This document shows positions 1 through 8,842 of a DNA stretch of 64,000 nucleotides, piece after piece. Made by a program: the position numbers and the translations under genes. Each line of letters begins with the position of its first letter. Positions within the stretch are counted from its first letter, which is position 1. This stretch comes from Mesorhizobium sp. WSM3860 (GTDB taxonomy: Bacteria > Pseudomonadota > Alphaproteobacteria > Rhizobiales > Rhizobiaceae), in NCBI RefSeq assembly GCF_002294995.1, contig NZ_NSGF01000002.1:186001-250000 (forward strand). The letters are read 5' to 3'. The notes under the pieces are model-generated. The model saw only the letters and a list, made by a program, of their open reading frames with translations. It was not told the origin of the DNA and searched no databases.

Positions 1-1458
1 GCCGCCGGCGCTGTCTTCATGAACGGCCAGTTCGGCACCGAAAACGGCGGCGGACCGGGCACCATCTGGAAGATCGACGGTATCTCGGGCGCAGTCTCCA
101 AATTCGCCGATATCGACACCAACAGCGGGCCGGGTATCGGCAACCTCGCCTTCGATCCGACCCATCGTGAGTTCTTCGCTTCGGATCTCGATACCGGGCT
201 CATTCACCGCATCGATATCGAGGGCAACCTGATCGACAGCTTCGACCATGGCGTTGCCGGGCGTCCCGCGCATGGGCTGGCCCCAGTCGCCGACGACGGC
301 GCCGTGATGGACATCCACGCCGCCTTCGATTCGGAAGATCCCCGAACCTGGGGTTATACGCAGGATGCGCGGCGCGTCTGGGCTGTCGCCTACCATGGCG
401 GGCGGCTCTATTATTCCGTAGGCGAAAAAGCCGAAATCTGGTCGGTCGGCATTGCAAGCGACGGGAGTTTTGCCGGCGATCCGCGCTGGGAACTGACGGT
501 CAAGGCCGACCAAGATTATGCCGTCACCGACATCGCCTTCGACAATCAGGATTTCATGTATCTCGCCCAGCGCGGTCCGGTCGAGAACCGCTACGATTAC
601 AGCCGCTTCGCCGATACCGGCAAAGGCGAGGTGATCCGCTACCAGCGCGAGGATCCGGACGATCCGGCAACGGAATCGGTCTGGGCCGAAGTGCCGCAGG
701 AATATGCGGTCGGCTTCCCGCAGGGCAACCGCCAGTCGGCAGGCGGCGTCGACCTGCAATACCGCTACGATGCCGAGGGCAAGCTCGACACCTCGGTCTG
801 CACCGACACGGTGGTCAACACCGGTGACAAATTGCGCGACAATCCCGAGCTTGCGGAGCGCCTCGCCGCCGGCGGGCCGCTTGCCGTGCATGGCGTGCAG
901 CTCACGCCAAGCAAGCTGGTCAAGCCGGCAAACGTGCCGCCCTTCGGCTCATGGTTCGTCGACTTCGACGGCTATTTCGAAGACCCGGACGTCCAGGGCC
1001 ATGTCGGCGACGTCAGGGTCTGGCGCCCCTGCGAGGGCCGCGCCGGCTATTATGAGGAAATCCCCGGCGGCTTCCTGCCTCCCGTCTATCCGCCGGACTT
1101 CCCGCCGGCCGGCAACCTGCCCCCATGCCTCGATGTCGAGGACGTACAGTATTTCTGCACACCCCGCGGCCTCCAGGCCGACCTTTATCTCCACGACCAC
1201 GCCGGCTTTGGCAGCGATTCGATCAAAGCTTTGTCCAAGACGCCGGGCGTCGGAGTGACCTCACCCATGTCGCATGCGCCGGGCAAGCCCTACACGATCG
1301 GCATCACCGGCCATAATCCGGGCGCCACTGTCAATGTCGGGCTCTGCTTCTACCGGAAGTCCGACCGGGACAAGGGCGGCTACTATCCTTGCTGCAAGGT
1401 GATGCTGCCGCTGAGGACGCCGGCCGTCGAGTGCGAAGCGCCGAGGAGGGACAGATGA
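1..1458 (+). CDS. Beta-propeller-like secreted/surface protein, 5' end cut by the window
   Basis: The frame is open from base 1 (six sense codons precede the first ATG at 19), so the true start lies outside the window. The first ~250 residues hold repeated short strands with SMP-30/NHL-like wording (IWKIDG, GNLAFDP, RIDIEGN, VTDIAFDNQDFMYLAQ), which suggests a beta-propeller; I cannot assign a family. A Pro-rich linker (PPVYPPDFPP) leads to a C-terminal Cys-containing domain (bases 1126-1434) ending in a CC pair and a final Cys. A similar domain occurs in the next gene. Its stop overlaps the next start as ATGA, so the two are translationally coupled and probably act together at the cell surface or in the periplasm. 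Function unknown. Confidence 0.75.
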   Translation, partial: AAGAVFMNGQFGTENGGGPGTIWKIDGISGAVSKFADIDTNSGPGIGNLAFDPTHREFFASDLDTGLIHRIDIEGNLIDSFDHGVAGRPAHGLAPVADDGAVMDIHAAFDSEDPRTWGYTQDARRVWAVAYHGGRLYYSVGEKAEIWSVGIASDGSFAGDPRWELTVKADQDYAVTDIAFDNQDFMYLAQRGPVENRYDYSRFADTGKGEVIRYQREDPDDPATESVWAEVPQEYAVGFPQGNRQSAGGVDLQYRYDAEGKLDTSVCTDTVVNTGDKLRDNPELAERLAAGGPLAVHGVQLTPSKLVKPANVPPFGSWFVDFDGYFEDPDVQGHVGDVRVWRPCEGRAGYYEEIPGGFLPPVYPPDFPPAGNLPPCLDVEDVQYFCTPRGLQADLYLHDHAGFGSDSIKALSKTPGVGVTSPMSHAPGKPYTIGITGHNPGATVNVGLCFYRKSDRDKGGYYPCCKVMLPLRTPAVECEAPRRDR

Positions 1459-4400
1459 GCGATCTCGTCCTTTCCCGCCCTGCCCCGCGCAAAACCCTCA
1501 CGGGCACGATCATGAAACCCCTGTCATACGCCAGGCACGGCGCGCGCTGGCTGATGGCGGCCGGTATCGCGCTCGCCATGATGCCGGCAGTGCCAGCGCT
1601 TGCGCAGGACAAGGCTCCGGCCGGCCAGATCGCCAATCCAGAAATCACGGCTGGATCGCGCGGCATCAATCCGGAACTCGGGCGGATCATACCCTTCTTC
1701 ACCAAGAAGGGTGGCCAGAGAGGCTGCGATAGCGTCGAGTATGTCTTGAGCTTCGGCATCCATGGCGACCCGCAGGACTTCGACCGGCCAAGCGTGGCGG
1801 CCCTGCTGAAGGCGACAAGGCTCGACTTCAAGGACCAGCTGCCGCACGGCTTGCAGATCATCAGCGTCGACGTCGTCGGCGACGGCACGAGCGCTTCCGG
1901 AGGACCGCTGCCGCCAGCTTCGATCAGCACATCGGCCGGCCCAAACGATACGGCAAGCGTTTCCAATTTCCGGATCAGCGCTTCGAACCTCGACGGCGTC
2001 GGCGCTGCGGACGAACGCGTGATCACTTTCCGGGTCACGGCCAAGATAGACCATGCCGCCTTTGCCGCGCCGGCGACGATCGACAATCAGGGCGAGATGA
2101 AGGTGGCCTTCAGGGGCGGTCCGGCTACCACCATCCCCTCGCACGATCCGGACAAGCCCGACGACGGCGATTTCCTCACCGGCGTGAAAACCTCGATCAC
2201 GATCGACCTGAGCAAGTGCAACCCGCCGCCGCCGCCTCCCGGCAAGGAGTGCTTCAAGGTCGACCGCGGCACGGTCGACTGCGTGCCCGGCGGCGGCGCT
2301 TTCATCTATCACATGCCGGTCGGCCCGGAGATGGTCGGCAAATGGGTGCAGCTGTCGACGACGACACCCGGCATCACCATCGCCCCCGACACCCAGCAGG
2401 TACCTGCCGGCGGCGGCGTGCTGAACTGGAAGATCATCGGCGCCTCGCCGGGCGAGGCCATCCATCTCGTCGTCACCGGCATCGACACCTATGCCGGGCC
2501 GAAGGAAGGCTGGGGACTTTGCTGCACGCAGGAGATCGACATCGACATTCCGCGTGATCTCAGGTGCCCGCCTGAAAAGCAGCCCGACCTCAAGGTGGAG
2601 AAGTGGGCAGAGGTGCCACGTTGCACGATGTCCGGCGGCTGCGACTTCACCATCACGGTCACCAATGTCGGCGATGCGTCCTATAACGGCAAGATCGTGC
2701 TCGACGAGGTGACTTTGCCGGCCGGTTCGGTGCTGTCCTCGGGACCGAACCCGCCCTGGGTCTGCGCGCCCGGGACGACGCCGATGACCTGCACCCATCC
2801 GGCAACCACGCTCAACCCCGGCGCCTCAGCCGTCCTCAAGCTCGGCTTCAAGCCGGCCGGCGGCTGGCAGGGCAGCGCGCTGCGCAATTGCGCCGCCTAT
2901 GACTACCAGGCGAGCGCCAAGCCGCTGTTCGGCAGCCAGCAGAACGACCGCGGCTGCGCCTCGATCCCGGTCTGCCGCCGTGGCGATCGCGATCCGCAGT
3001 GCCAGCCTCCGGTCGGCAAGAAGGTCGACCTGATGCTGAAGAAGCGCGCCCGCATGCCGGTCTGCACGCCGGACGGCATCTGCAGCTTCGTGATCGATCT
3101 CATCAACAACGGCACCAGCACCTATCACGGGCCGCTGACGGTGATCGACACCTATCTGGGCGGCGCGCCAACGTCCTCGACCTTCGGGCCGAGCCCGCCC
3201 TGGACCTGCGGGCCAAACGGCCCCGGCCAGTTCCGCTGCGACAATCCCGGCATCTCGCTGCCGCCGGGCGCCTCGACGCCGATCGTCGTCAAAGCGGTCA
3301 TGCCGGCAAGCTACCGGCCGGATACGGTCGAGAACTGCGCCGAGGTGAAGGCCATTGCCGGCGAGGTCGACCTCACCAACAACAAAGCCTGCGCGACCGA
3401 GCGCATCCGCCATCCGAATGGCGGCCAGCCCGGCCTGCGCATCACCAAGGCGTGCGAGAGCTCGCTGGCTGGTGCGTCTTTCGTATCCTGCCGCATCACC
3501 ATCACCAATGCCGGCACGGCTGCCCCCACCGGTCCGGTGCGGGTCAACGATGCCGCTACGTTGGTGTCAGGCGGTGCGCCAGTCGCCATCCGGAGCGTGA
3601 CCCCGGACGGCGCCGAATGGAACTGCGGGCCAGTCCCCGCCAACACGCTATCTTGCCAGATTCCCGGCGCCGTCATGACGCCCGGAACCAGCCGGCACTT
3701 CGACGTGACGGTCGGCGGCAATGACGCGTTCGAGAACTGCGCGCGCGGCTCTTTTGGGCCGGCGCCCCGCGACGACATCGTCTATCCGATCGGCCAGGCT
3801 TGCGCGAAGGGCGGCGGGGCCTCCACGATCCGCGTCGAGAAGACCGGCGACAGCGAGTGCCAGCCGGGTGCGCCCTGCTCGTTCGAGATTACCGTCACGA
3901 ATGACGGGCCGAATGCCTTCTCCGGTCCGGTCCGCATCGGCGATGCGGTCGGCATCGACGGTATCGGCAGGCTGGAAGGGGTCAAGATCACCGCGATAGA
4001 CCCGCCCTTCGGCTGCTCGCCGGAGCCGGCGACGCTGCCGGCGTCCTGCATCGCCAATCTGACGCTGGGCGCCGGCGAAAGCCATACGCATCATGTCACG
4101 GTGATCCTTCCCGACGACACGCGCCTTGCCACTCTGCAGGGTACGGTCAGCGGACAGAACTGTGTCGGGGTGCTCTCGCCAAACACACCGGTGCAGGGCG
4201 GCGGCGATGTGCTGTCGCGCGGCCCAGCCAACGCGCAAGGCGACCGCGGCAAGGCCTATGCGTGCCACCCCTTCACCATCAAGCGTGAGGTGAAGATCCA
4301 GTGTTCGGGCGGCATGGTGCTCAACGCGGCCGGCCGCTGCGCCTGCCCGGAGGGCACCACCTTCCGCAACGGCCAGTGCTCAACCGGCGGCACCAAGCTT

Positions 4401-5180
4401 CTGCCGCTGCCAGTGCCGCAACGCTGCGTCCTGCTCAAGGGCCAGATCCGGACCGAGGATGGACGCTGCGTCTGCCCGCGCGGCACCGAGCTGGAAAATG
4501 GCAGATGCGTGAAGGGCGAGCAGCCGCAGGAGCCGCAGTGCACGCTGCGTCCCGGACAGTACCGCGACCGGGAGGGCAATTGCGTATGCCGGCGCGGCGA
4601 GCTGGTGAACGGCGTCTGCCAGGTCGTTCCGCCGAAATGCACCATCCGGGGCGCGGTGCCGACACCGGATGGCTGCGCCTGTCCCAAGGGCACGCATGTC
4701 GACCGCGCCGCCAAGGCTTGCGTGCCCGACAGGCAGCAGCCGCCCAGCCAGTGCCGCATTCGCGGCCAGGTGCGCAATGCCGATGGCGATTGCGTCTGCC
4801 CGAGGGGCACGCAATTGAAGGGCAAGGCCTGCGCCCCGATCAGGAAGCCGCAAGCATGCTCGATCCGCGGCCAGGTTCTCAACAAACGCGGCGCCTGCGT
4901 GTGTCCGCGCGGGACGGAAGTGATCGACGGCGCGTGCCGCAGAGTCGACGCTGAATGCGCGCCGGGCTCGCAGATGATCGACGGCATTTGCCAGCCGATC
5001 ATCAGGCGGCGCTGCCCGGTCGGAACGACCGGACGGTATCCGGATTGCTTCCCGATCCGCAGGCGGCCAGGCTTGGAGATCGATCCGGACCTGCTGCTCA
5101 ATCCGAATATCCTGCAGCAGTTGGTGCCAAGAAGCCAACCAAGGCTGCAGCGGAACCCGGCGACCGACAACCTTCAGTAA
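1455..5180 (+). CDS. Secreted multidomain protein: DUF11-like repeats plus C-terminal Cys-repeat array
   Basis: About 1241 residues. The ATG at 1455 is chosen because GAGGAGGG lies just upstream and the start overlaps the preceding stop; an in-frame ATG at 1512 is a weaker option. A signal peptide ends near residue 50 (AVPALA-Q). Next come an N-terminal beta-rich domain, a Pro tract (PPPPPP), a Cys domain (residues ~266-371) like the C-terminus of the preceding protein, then four DUF11-like units beginning near residues 395, 540, 677 and 806 (TITVTNVGD, VIDLINNG, RITITNAG, EITVTNDG). Residues ~950-1198 form seven Cys-rich units of the type C-x(~12)-C-x-C-P-x-G-T-x(~8)-C. DUF11 domains are typical of extracellular wall or adhesin proteins. 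Ligand and role are unknown. A terminator-like hairpin follows. Confidence 0.85.
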   Translation: MSDLVLSRPAPRKTLTGTIMKPLSYARHGARWLMAAGIALAMMPAVPALAQDKAPAGQIANPEITAGSRGINPELGRIIPFFTKKGGQRGCDSVEYVLSFGIHGDPQDFDRPSVAALLKATRLDFKDQLPHGLQIISVDVVGDGTSASGGPLPPASISTSAGPNDTASVSNFRISASNLDGVGAADERVITFRVTAKIDHAAFAAPATIDNQGEMKVAFRGGPATTIPSHDPDKPDDGDFLTGVKTSITIDLSKCNPPPPPPGKECFKVDRGTVDCVPGGGAFIYHMPVGPEMVGKWVQLSTTTPGITIAPDTQQVPAGGGVLNWKIIGASPGEAIHLVVTGIDTYAGPKEGWGLCCTQEIDIDIPRDLRCPPEKQPDLKVEKWAEVPRCTMSGGCDFTITVTNVGDASYNGKIVLDEVTLPAGSVLSSGPNPPWVCAPGTTPMTCTHPATTLNPGASAVLKLGFKPAGGWQGSALRNCAAYDYQASAKPLFGSQQNDRGCASIPVCRRGDRDPQCQPPVGKKVDLMLKKRARMPVCTPDGICSFVIDLINNGTSTYHGPLTVIDTYLGGAPTSSTFGPSPPWTCGPNGPGQFRCDNPGISLPPGASTPIVVKAVMPASYRPDTVENCAEVKAIAGEVDLTNNKACATERIRHPNGGQPGLRITKACESSLAGASFVSCRITITNAGTAAPTGPVRVNDAATLVSGGAPVAIRSVTPDGAEWNCGPVPANTLSCQIPGAVMTPGTSRHFDVTVGGNDAFENCARGSFGPAPRDDIVYPIGQACAKGGGASTIRVEKTGDSECQPGAPCSFEITVTNDGPNAFSGPVRIGDAVGIDGIGRLEGVKITAIDPPFGCSPEPATLPASCIANLTLGAGESHTHHVTVILPDDTRLATLQGTVSGQNCVGVLSPNTPVQGGGDVLSRGPANAQGDRGKAYACHPFTIKREVKIQCSGGMVLNAAGRCACPEGTTFRNGQCSTGGTKLLPLPVPQRCVLLKGQIRTEDGRCVCPRGTELENGRCVKGEQPQEPQCTLRPGQYRDREGNCVCRRGELVNGVCQVVPPKCTIRGAVPTPDGCACPKGTHVDRAAKACVPDRQQPPSQCRIRGQVRNADGDCVCPRGTQLKGKACAPIRKPQACSIRGQVLNKRGACVCPRGTEVIDGACRRVDAECAPGSQMIDGICQPIIRRRCPVGTTGRYPDCFPIRRRPGLEIDPDLLLNPNILQQLVPRSQPRLQRNPATDNLQ

Positions 5181-5207
5181 GGGAGCCCATCACTACCGAG
5201 TCGCGAA

Positions 5208-5241
5208 CCCGCTGGAGCAATCCAGCGGGATCTCTCTTTCC
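5208..5241 (+). terminator. Rho-independent terminator after the DUF11-like gene
   Basis: A perfect 9-bp stem (CCCGCTGGA / TCCAGCGGG, loop GCAA, 5208-5229) is followed by a pyrimidine-rich TCTCTCTTTC tract, 28 bases after the stop codon. It separates the surface-protein operon from rpe. Confidence 0.65.
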
Positions 5242-5379
5242 CGCATCGCGGTCCGCGTTTTTGCGCGCCCGTCGAGCGAAGCGGAAAACACGCTTCCCCT
5301 TGGCCGGACGATGGTCTAGGCAGACCCGCGTGCCAGCGCGCAGCCCAGCGCGCCGATGAGGATGCCGGAGAGGCCTTTC

Positions 5380-6057
5380 ATGAGCAAGAAGACCCTGATC
5401 GCACCATCGGTGCTGGCGTCGGATTTTTCGAAGCTCGGCGACGAGGTCGAAGCGGTCGCGGCGGCCGGAGCCGATTGGATCCATCTCGACGTGATGGACG
5501 GTCATTTCGTGCCCAACATCACTTTCGGCCCACCGGTGATCAAGGCGATCCGCAACCGGACAAAAACCTTCTTCGACTGCCATCTCATGATCGCGCCGGC
5601 CGACCCCTATCTGGCGGCCTTTGCCGAGGCCGGCTGCGACGGCATAACGGTGCATGCCGAGGCCGGCCCGCATCTCGACCGTTCGCTGCAGACCATCAAA
5701 GGTCTCGGCAAGAAGGCCGGTGTCTCGCTCAACCCGGCGACGCCGGAAACGGCGATCGAATATGTGCTCGACCGGCTCGACCTCATCCTGATCATGACCG
5801 TCAATCCCGGCTTCGGCGGCCAGGCTTTCATCCCGGCAATCGTCGACAAGGTGCGAAGGGTCAAGGCGCTGATCGGCGACCGCCCGATCCGCATCGAGAT
5901 CGACGGCGGCATCTCGCCGGAAACGGCGCCGCTGGTGACGGCCGCCGGCGCCGACGTGCTGGTGGCCGGCGCGGCCATCTTCAAGGGCGGCACAGTCGAA
6001 ACCTACCGGGCAAATATCGAGGCGATCCGCTCAGCCGCCGACAAGGCCGCCCGTTAA
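5380..6057 (+). CDS. rpe: Ribulose-phosphate 3-epimerase
   Basis: Interconverts D-ribulose 5-phosphate and D-xylulose 5-phosphate in the pentose phosphate/Calvin pathways; cytosolic TIM barrel. The 225 residues match the family length. The start at 5380 ([10 protein letters not shown]) is favoured over the in-frame ATG at 5356 because GGAGAGG precedes it and the family begins this way. Metal and catalytic residues are in place: H35 and D37 ([10 protein letters not shown]), H68 (DCHLM) and D176 (EIDGGIS), plus the phosphate-binding NPGFGGQ loop near residue 143. It appears to be a single-gene unit between a terminator and the matR-like gene. Confidence 0.95.
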   Translation: MSKKTLIAPSVLASDFSKLGDEVEAVAAAGADWIHLDVMDGHFVPNITFGPPVIKAIRNRTKTFFDCHLMIAPADPYLAAFAEAGCDGITVHAEAGPHLDRSLQTIKGLGKKAGVSLNPATPETAIEYVLDRLDLILIMTVNPGFGGQAFIPAIVDKVRRVKALIGDRPIRIEIDGGISPETAPLVTAAGADVLVAGAAIFKGGTVETYRANIEAIRSAADKAAR

Positions 6058-6181
6058 AGACATCGACAGCTCGTTCCTAGCAAAGCCGCCTCGCTACCTA
6101 ACGGCTGTTCAGTATACCGAATTATATTAAGCTTCACACTCGTGTCAGCCGTTTTCCGAGTGGATTTACTTTATTCGATAG

Positions 6182-6211
6182 TTGACCTCGCCTAGTCTAA
6201 AGTCGAATATC
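6182..6211 (+). promoter_or_regulatory. Candidate promoter region for the matR-like/matB unit
   Basis: The 257 bases between rpe and the GntR gene contain an A+T-rich stretch unlike the surroundings. TTGACC (6182-6187) and AATATC (6206-6211) are 18 bp apart and could be -35/-10 boxes. A short palindrome CATATATG at 6254-6261 is a possible operator half. Both are weak pattern matches. Confidence 0.3.
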
Positions 6212-6314
6212 GCCACCAGGCGCTTTTAGACGGCAGTGCCCGGCTGTAAGATACATATATGGAATTGCTTGGCCGAGGGACCCTGCAAAACAGGGGCCAG
6301 CAACAGGAGTCAAA

Positions 6315-7058
6315 TTGCCACACGGAAACGCCGATACGGGCGAAGGCAAGGGTGCGAAGAGCACGCTGGCCAGTTCGGTTTACCATCAACTCCGCGAGGA
6401 CTTGCTGCGGGGAGCTTTGGAAGCCGAGGGCAAGCTGCGCGTCGAATGGGTCGTTTCCCGGTATGGCGCCGGCGCCTCGCCTGTGCGCGAGGCGCTGAAC
6501 CGCCTGGCCGCCGAGGGACTGCTCGGCCGCCACGACCAGCGCGGCTTCTTCGTGATGCCGGTTAACGCGGCCGAGCTGGAGGAGCTCACCCGCACGCGGT
6601 GCTGGCTGGAAGAACGGGCACTGCGCGAATCCATTGCGCACCGCACGGCGGAATGGGAAGAACAGCTGGTACTCGCCCTGCACCGATTGGCGCGCGCCGA
6701 ACGCCGCCAGCCCAACGACCCGGCAACCAACAATCCGGAATGGGAGAAGCTGCATCGCGCTTTTCATCGCGCGCTGATCTCCGCGTGCCGCTCGCATTGG
6801 CTGATCGGCTTTTGCGACCAGCTTTCCGACCAGGCCTCCCGCTACCGACTGATCTCGCAGCGCGGCCCCGGCTCCGAACGCGACGACCTCGGCGAGCACC
6901 GGACGATTGCCGAGCGGACCATGGACGGCGACGCCGACGGCGCGGTCGAGGCCTTGCTCAGTCACTACCGGCTGACGGCGGAGATGTGCATGGCGCAGCT
7001 CAGCCCAGGCGACGAGCCGCGGGCCCGCGCCGGCAAGGCCGCGCGCGGCCGCAAATAG
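6315..7058 (+). CDS. GntR-family (FadR/FCD type) regulator, MatR-like
   Basis: A 247-residue regulator. It starts at a TTG codon: AGGAG at 6305-6309 sits five bases before it and no ATG fits. An N-terminal winged HTH occupies residues ~15-80 (SVYHQLREDLLRGAL, SPVREALNRLAAEGLL); an all-helical FCD-type ligand domain follows. It lies immediately upstream of a malonyl-CoA synthetase gene in the same direction. In Rhizobium trifolii a GntR protein, MatR, controls the matABC malonate genes, so a malonate-responsive role is likely by context. Unlike that locus, no malonyl-CoA decarboxylase (matA) or carrier (matC) gene is adjacent here. Confidence 0.85.
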   Translation: MPHGNADTGEGKGAKSTLASSVYHQLREDLLRGALEAEGKLRVEWVVSRYGAGASPVREALNRLAAEGLLGRHDQRGFFVMPVNAAELEELTRTRCWLEERALRESIAHRTAEWEEQLVLALHRLARAERRQPNDPATNNPEWEKLHRAFHRALISACRSHWLIGFCDQLSDQASRYRLISQRGPGSERDDLGEHRTIAERTMDGDADGAVEALLSHYRLTAEMCMAQLSPGDEPRARAGKAARGRK

Positions 7059-7118
7059 CTGCCCATGGCTGACAAATCTGATATTCGCTCTGGCCGAGCT
7101 TTCGACGCCAGGGACGAC

Positions 7119-8639
7119 ATGACCAATCACCTGTTCGACGCCTTTCGCGCCAGCATGCCGGCGCCTGGCCAAGTGCTGATGGAAACGGATGACGGGCGTT
7201 CGATTTCCTATGCCGACATGCTGGCGCGGTCCGCGCAGTTTGCGCACGCGCTGGTCGCCGCTGCTGTGCTGCCCGGCGATCGCGTCGCCGTGCAGGTGGA
7301 GAAGACCCCTGAAGCTTTGCTCCTCTATCTCGCCTGTCTGCGCGCCGGCGCCGTCTTCCTGCCGCTCAACACCGCCTATACGCTGCCGGAGCTCGACTAT
7401 TTCTTCCGCGACGCGGAGCCGCGGCTGGTCGTGTGTGATCCGGAAAAGGTGAAGGATGTGCAACCGCTTGCCGCATCGGCGGGGGCCGCGACGCTGACGC
7501 TGGGTCGCGACGGACGAGGCAGGCTTGCGGACCGTGCGGCGCTGCAGCCGGCGGATTTTGCGGATGTGGCGCGCGGCCCCGACGATCTCGCCGCCATCCT
7601 TTACACCTCCGGCACGACCGGCCGCTCCAAAGGTGCCATGCTCAGCCACGAGAACCTCGCTTCCAACGCGCGCGTGCTGGTGGATTACTGGCGCTTCAGC
7701 GGCGATGATATCCTCATCCACGCGCTGCCGATCTTCCACACGCACGGCCTGTTCGTCGCGACCAACGTCATCCTGATGGCCGGCGCAAAAATGCTGTTCG
7801 AGCGGAAGTTCGACCCGGCCCGTGTGATTTCGCTTCTGCCGCGCGCGACCGCGCTGATGGGCGTGCCTACCTTCTATGTGCGGCTCCTGCAGCAGCAGGG
7901 CCTGACGAGGGATGCGGCCAGCCGCATGCGGCTGTTCATCTCCGGTTCGGCGCCGCTGCTTAGCGAGACGCACAATGCCTGGCGCGAGCGCACCGGCCAC
8001 GCCATCCTCGAACGCTACGGCATGACCGAAACCAACATGAACGCCTCCAACCCCTATGCCGGCGAACGGCGCGCGGGCACGGTCGGCTTTCCGCTGCCGG
8101 GTGTCGCGCTGCGCATCGCCGACCCCGAAAGCGGCAAGGCGCTAGCCCAGGGGGAGATCGGCATGATCGAGCTGAAGGGCCCGAACGTCTTTGCCGGCTA
8201 TTGGCGCATGCCCAAGAAGACCAGTGCCGAATTCCGCGACGACGGTTTCTTCATCACCGGCGATCTCGGCCTGATCGACGCCGACGGCTATGTCCACATC
8301 GTCGGCCGCGGCAAGGACCTGATCATCTCGGGCGGCTATAACATCTATCCCAAGGAGATCGAGAGCGAGATCGACGCGCTTGCCGGCGTTGCCGAAAGCG
8401 CAGTGATCGGCGTTGCGCATCCCGACTTCGGCGAAGGCGTCACGGCCGTGGTGGTGCGCAAGCCGGGCCCGGCAATCAGCGCAGCCGATATCGCCGATGC
8501 CATCGCCGGGCGGCTGGCGAAATACAAGCATCCGAAGCAGGTCATCTTCGTCAACGAATTGCCGCGCAACACGATGGGCAAGGTGCAGAAGAACGTTTTG
8601 CGCGAGGCCTATAAGGATATCTATGCCAAAGCCGGCTAA
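7119..8639 (+). CDS. matB: Malonyl-CoA synthetase (acyl-adenylate-forming)
   Basis: Activates malonate with ATP and CoA through an adenylate. From the ATG at 7119 the protein is 506 residues, close to characterised MatB (~504). This start has AGGGA five bases upstream and the family-like beginning MTNHLFDAFRA; an in-frame ATG at 7065 would add 18 unlike residues. Signatures: P-loop YTSGTTGRSKG (~162-172), YGMTETNM, the hinge region GRGKDLIISGGYNIYPKE, and the catalytic lysine in NTMGKVQKN (~488). It follows the MatR-like gene by 60 bases. Some neighbouring acyl-CoA ligases look similar, but the regulator context supports malonate. Confidence 0.9.
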   Translation: MTNHLFDAFRASMPAPGQVLMETDDGRSISYADMLARSAQFAHALVAAAVLPGDRVAVQVEKTPEALLLYLACLRAGAVFLPLNTAYTLPELDYFFRDAEPRLVVCDPEKVKDVQPLAASAGAATLTLGRDGRGRLADRAALQPADFADVARGPDDLAAILYTSGTTGRSKGAMLSHENLASNARVLVDYWRFSGDDILIHALPIFHTHGLFVATNVILMAGAKMLFERKFDPARVISLLPRATALMGVPTFYVRLLQQQGLTRDAASRMRLFISGSAPLLSETHNAWRERTGHAILERYGMTETNMNASNPYAGERRAGTVGFPLPGVALRIADPESGKALAQGEIGMIELKGPNVFAGYWRMPKKTSAEFRDDGFFITGDLGLIDADGYVHIVGRGKDLIISGGYNIYPKEIESEIDALAGVAESAVIGVAHPDFGEGVTAVVVRKPGPAISAADIADAIAGRLAKYKHPKQVIFVNELPRNTMGKVQKNVLREAYKDIYAKAG

Positions 8640-8650
8640 TAATAGCGCGT

Positions 8651-8827
8651 CGTCATCCTAGGGCAGAGCAAGGAGCGAAGCGACGCGCGCAGACCCTAGG
8701 ATCCATGCCGTTACGCTAAGGCGTTGCGGCGGCGGAGAATTCTGCTCCGCCGCGTTCTCCGAGCAAGGTCATGGAATGGATCCTCGGGTCTGCGCTCCGC
8801 TTCGCGTCGCTGCGCCCAAGGATGACG
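8651..8827. repeat. Dispersed palindromic element (rhizobial RIME-like)
   Basis: Two ~57-bp arms (8651-8709 and 8771-8827) are inverted copies: CGTCATCCTAGGGC on the left mirrors CCAAGGATGACG on the right, and GGATCCAT occurs in both. The centre holds a second perfect 9-bp stem (8729-8737 with 8745-8753). It fills the space between the convergent matB and nagA genes and may end transcription from both sides. Confidence 0.75.
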
Positions 8828-8842
8828 AAAATCGCGGATGGC

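Noticed and set aside
4302..5048. Cys-rich repeats as a sign of eukaryotic contamination or a CRISPR-like array
   Set aside because: The units are in one long bacterial frame with matching codon use, a signal peptide and DUF11-like domains. The DNA units are not identical and have no spacers.
6192..8000. 602-codon open frame on the minus strand opposite the GntR and matB genes
   Set aside because: Its composition (long Arg/Gly/Ala/His runs) is that of an antisense shadow in G+C-rich DNA. Both plus-strand genes have clear family motifs and start signals.
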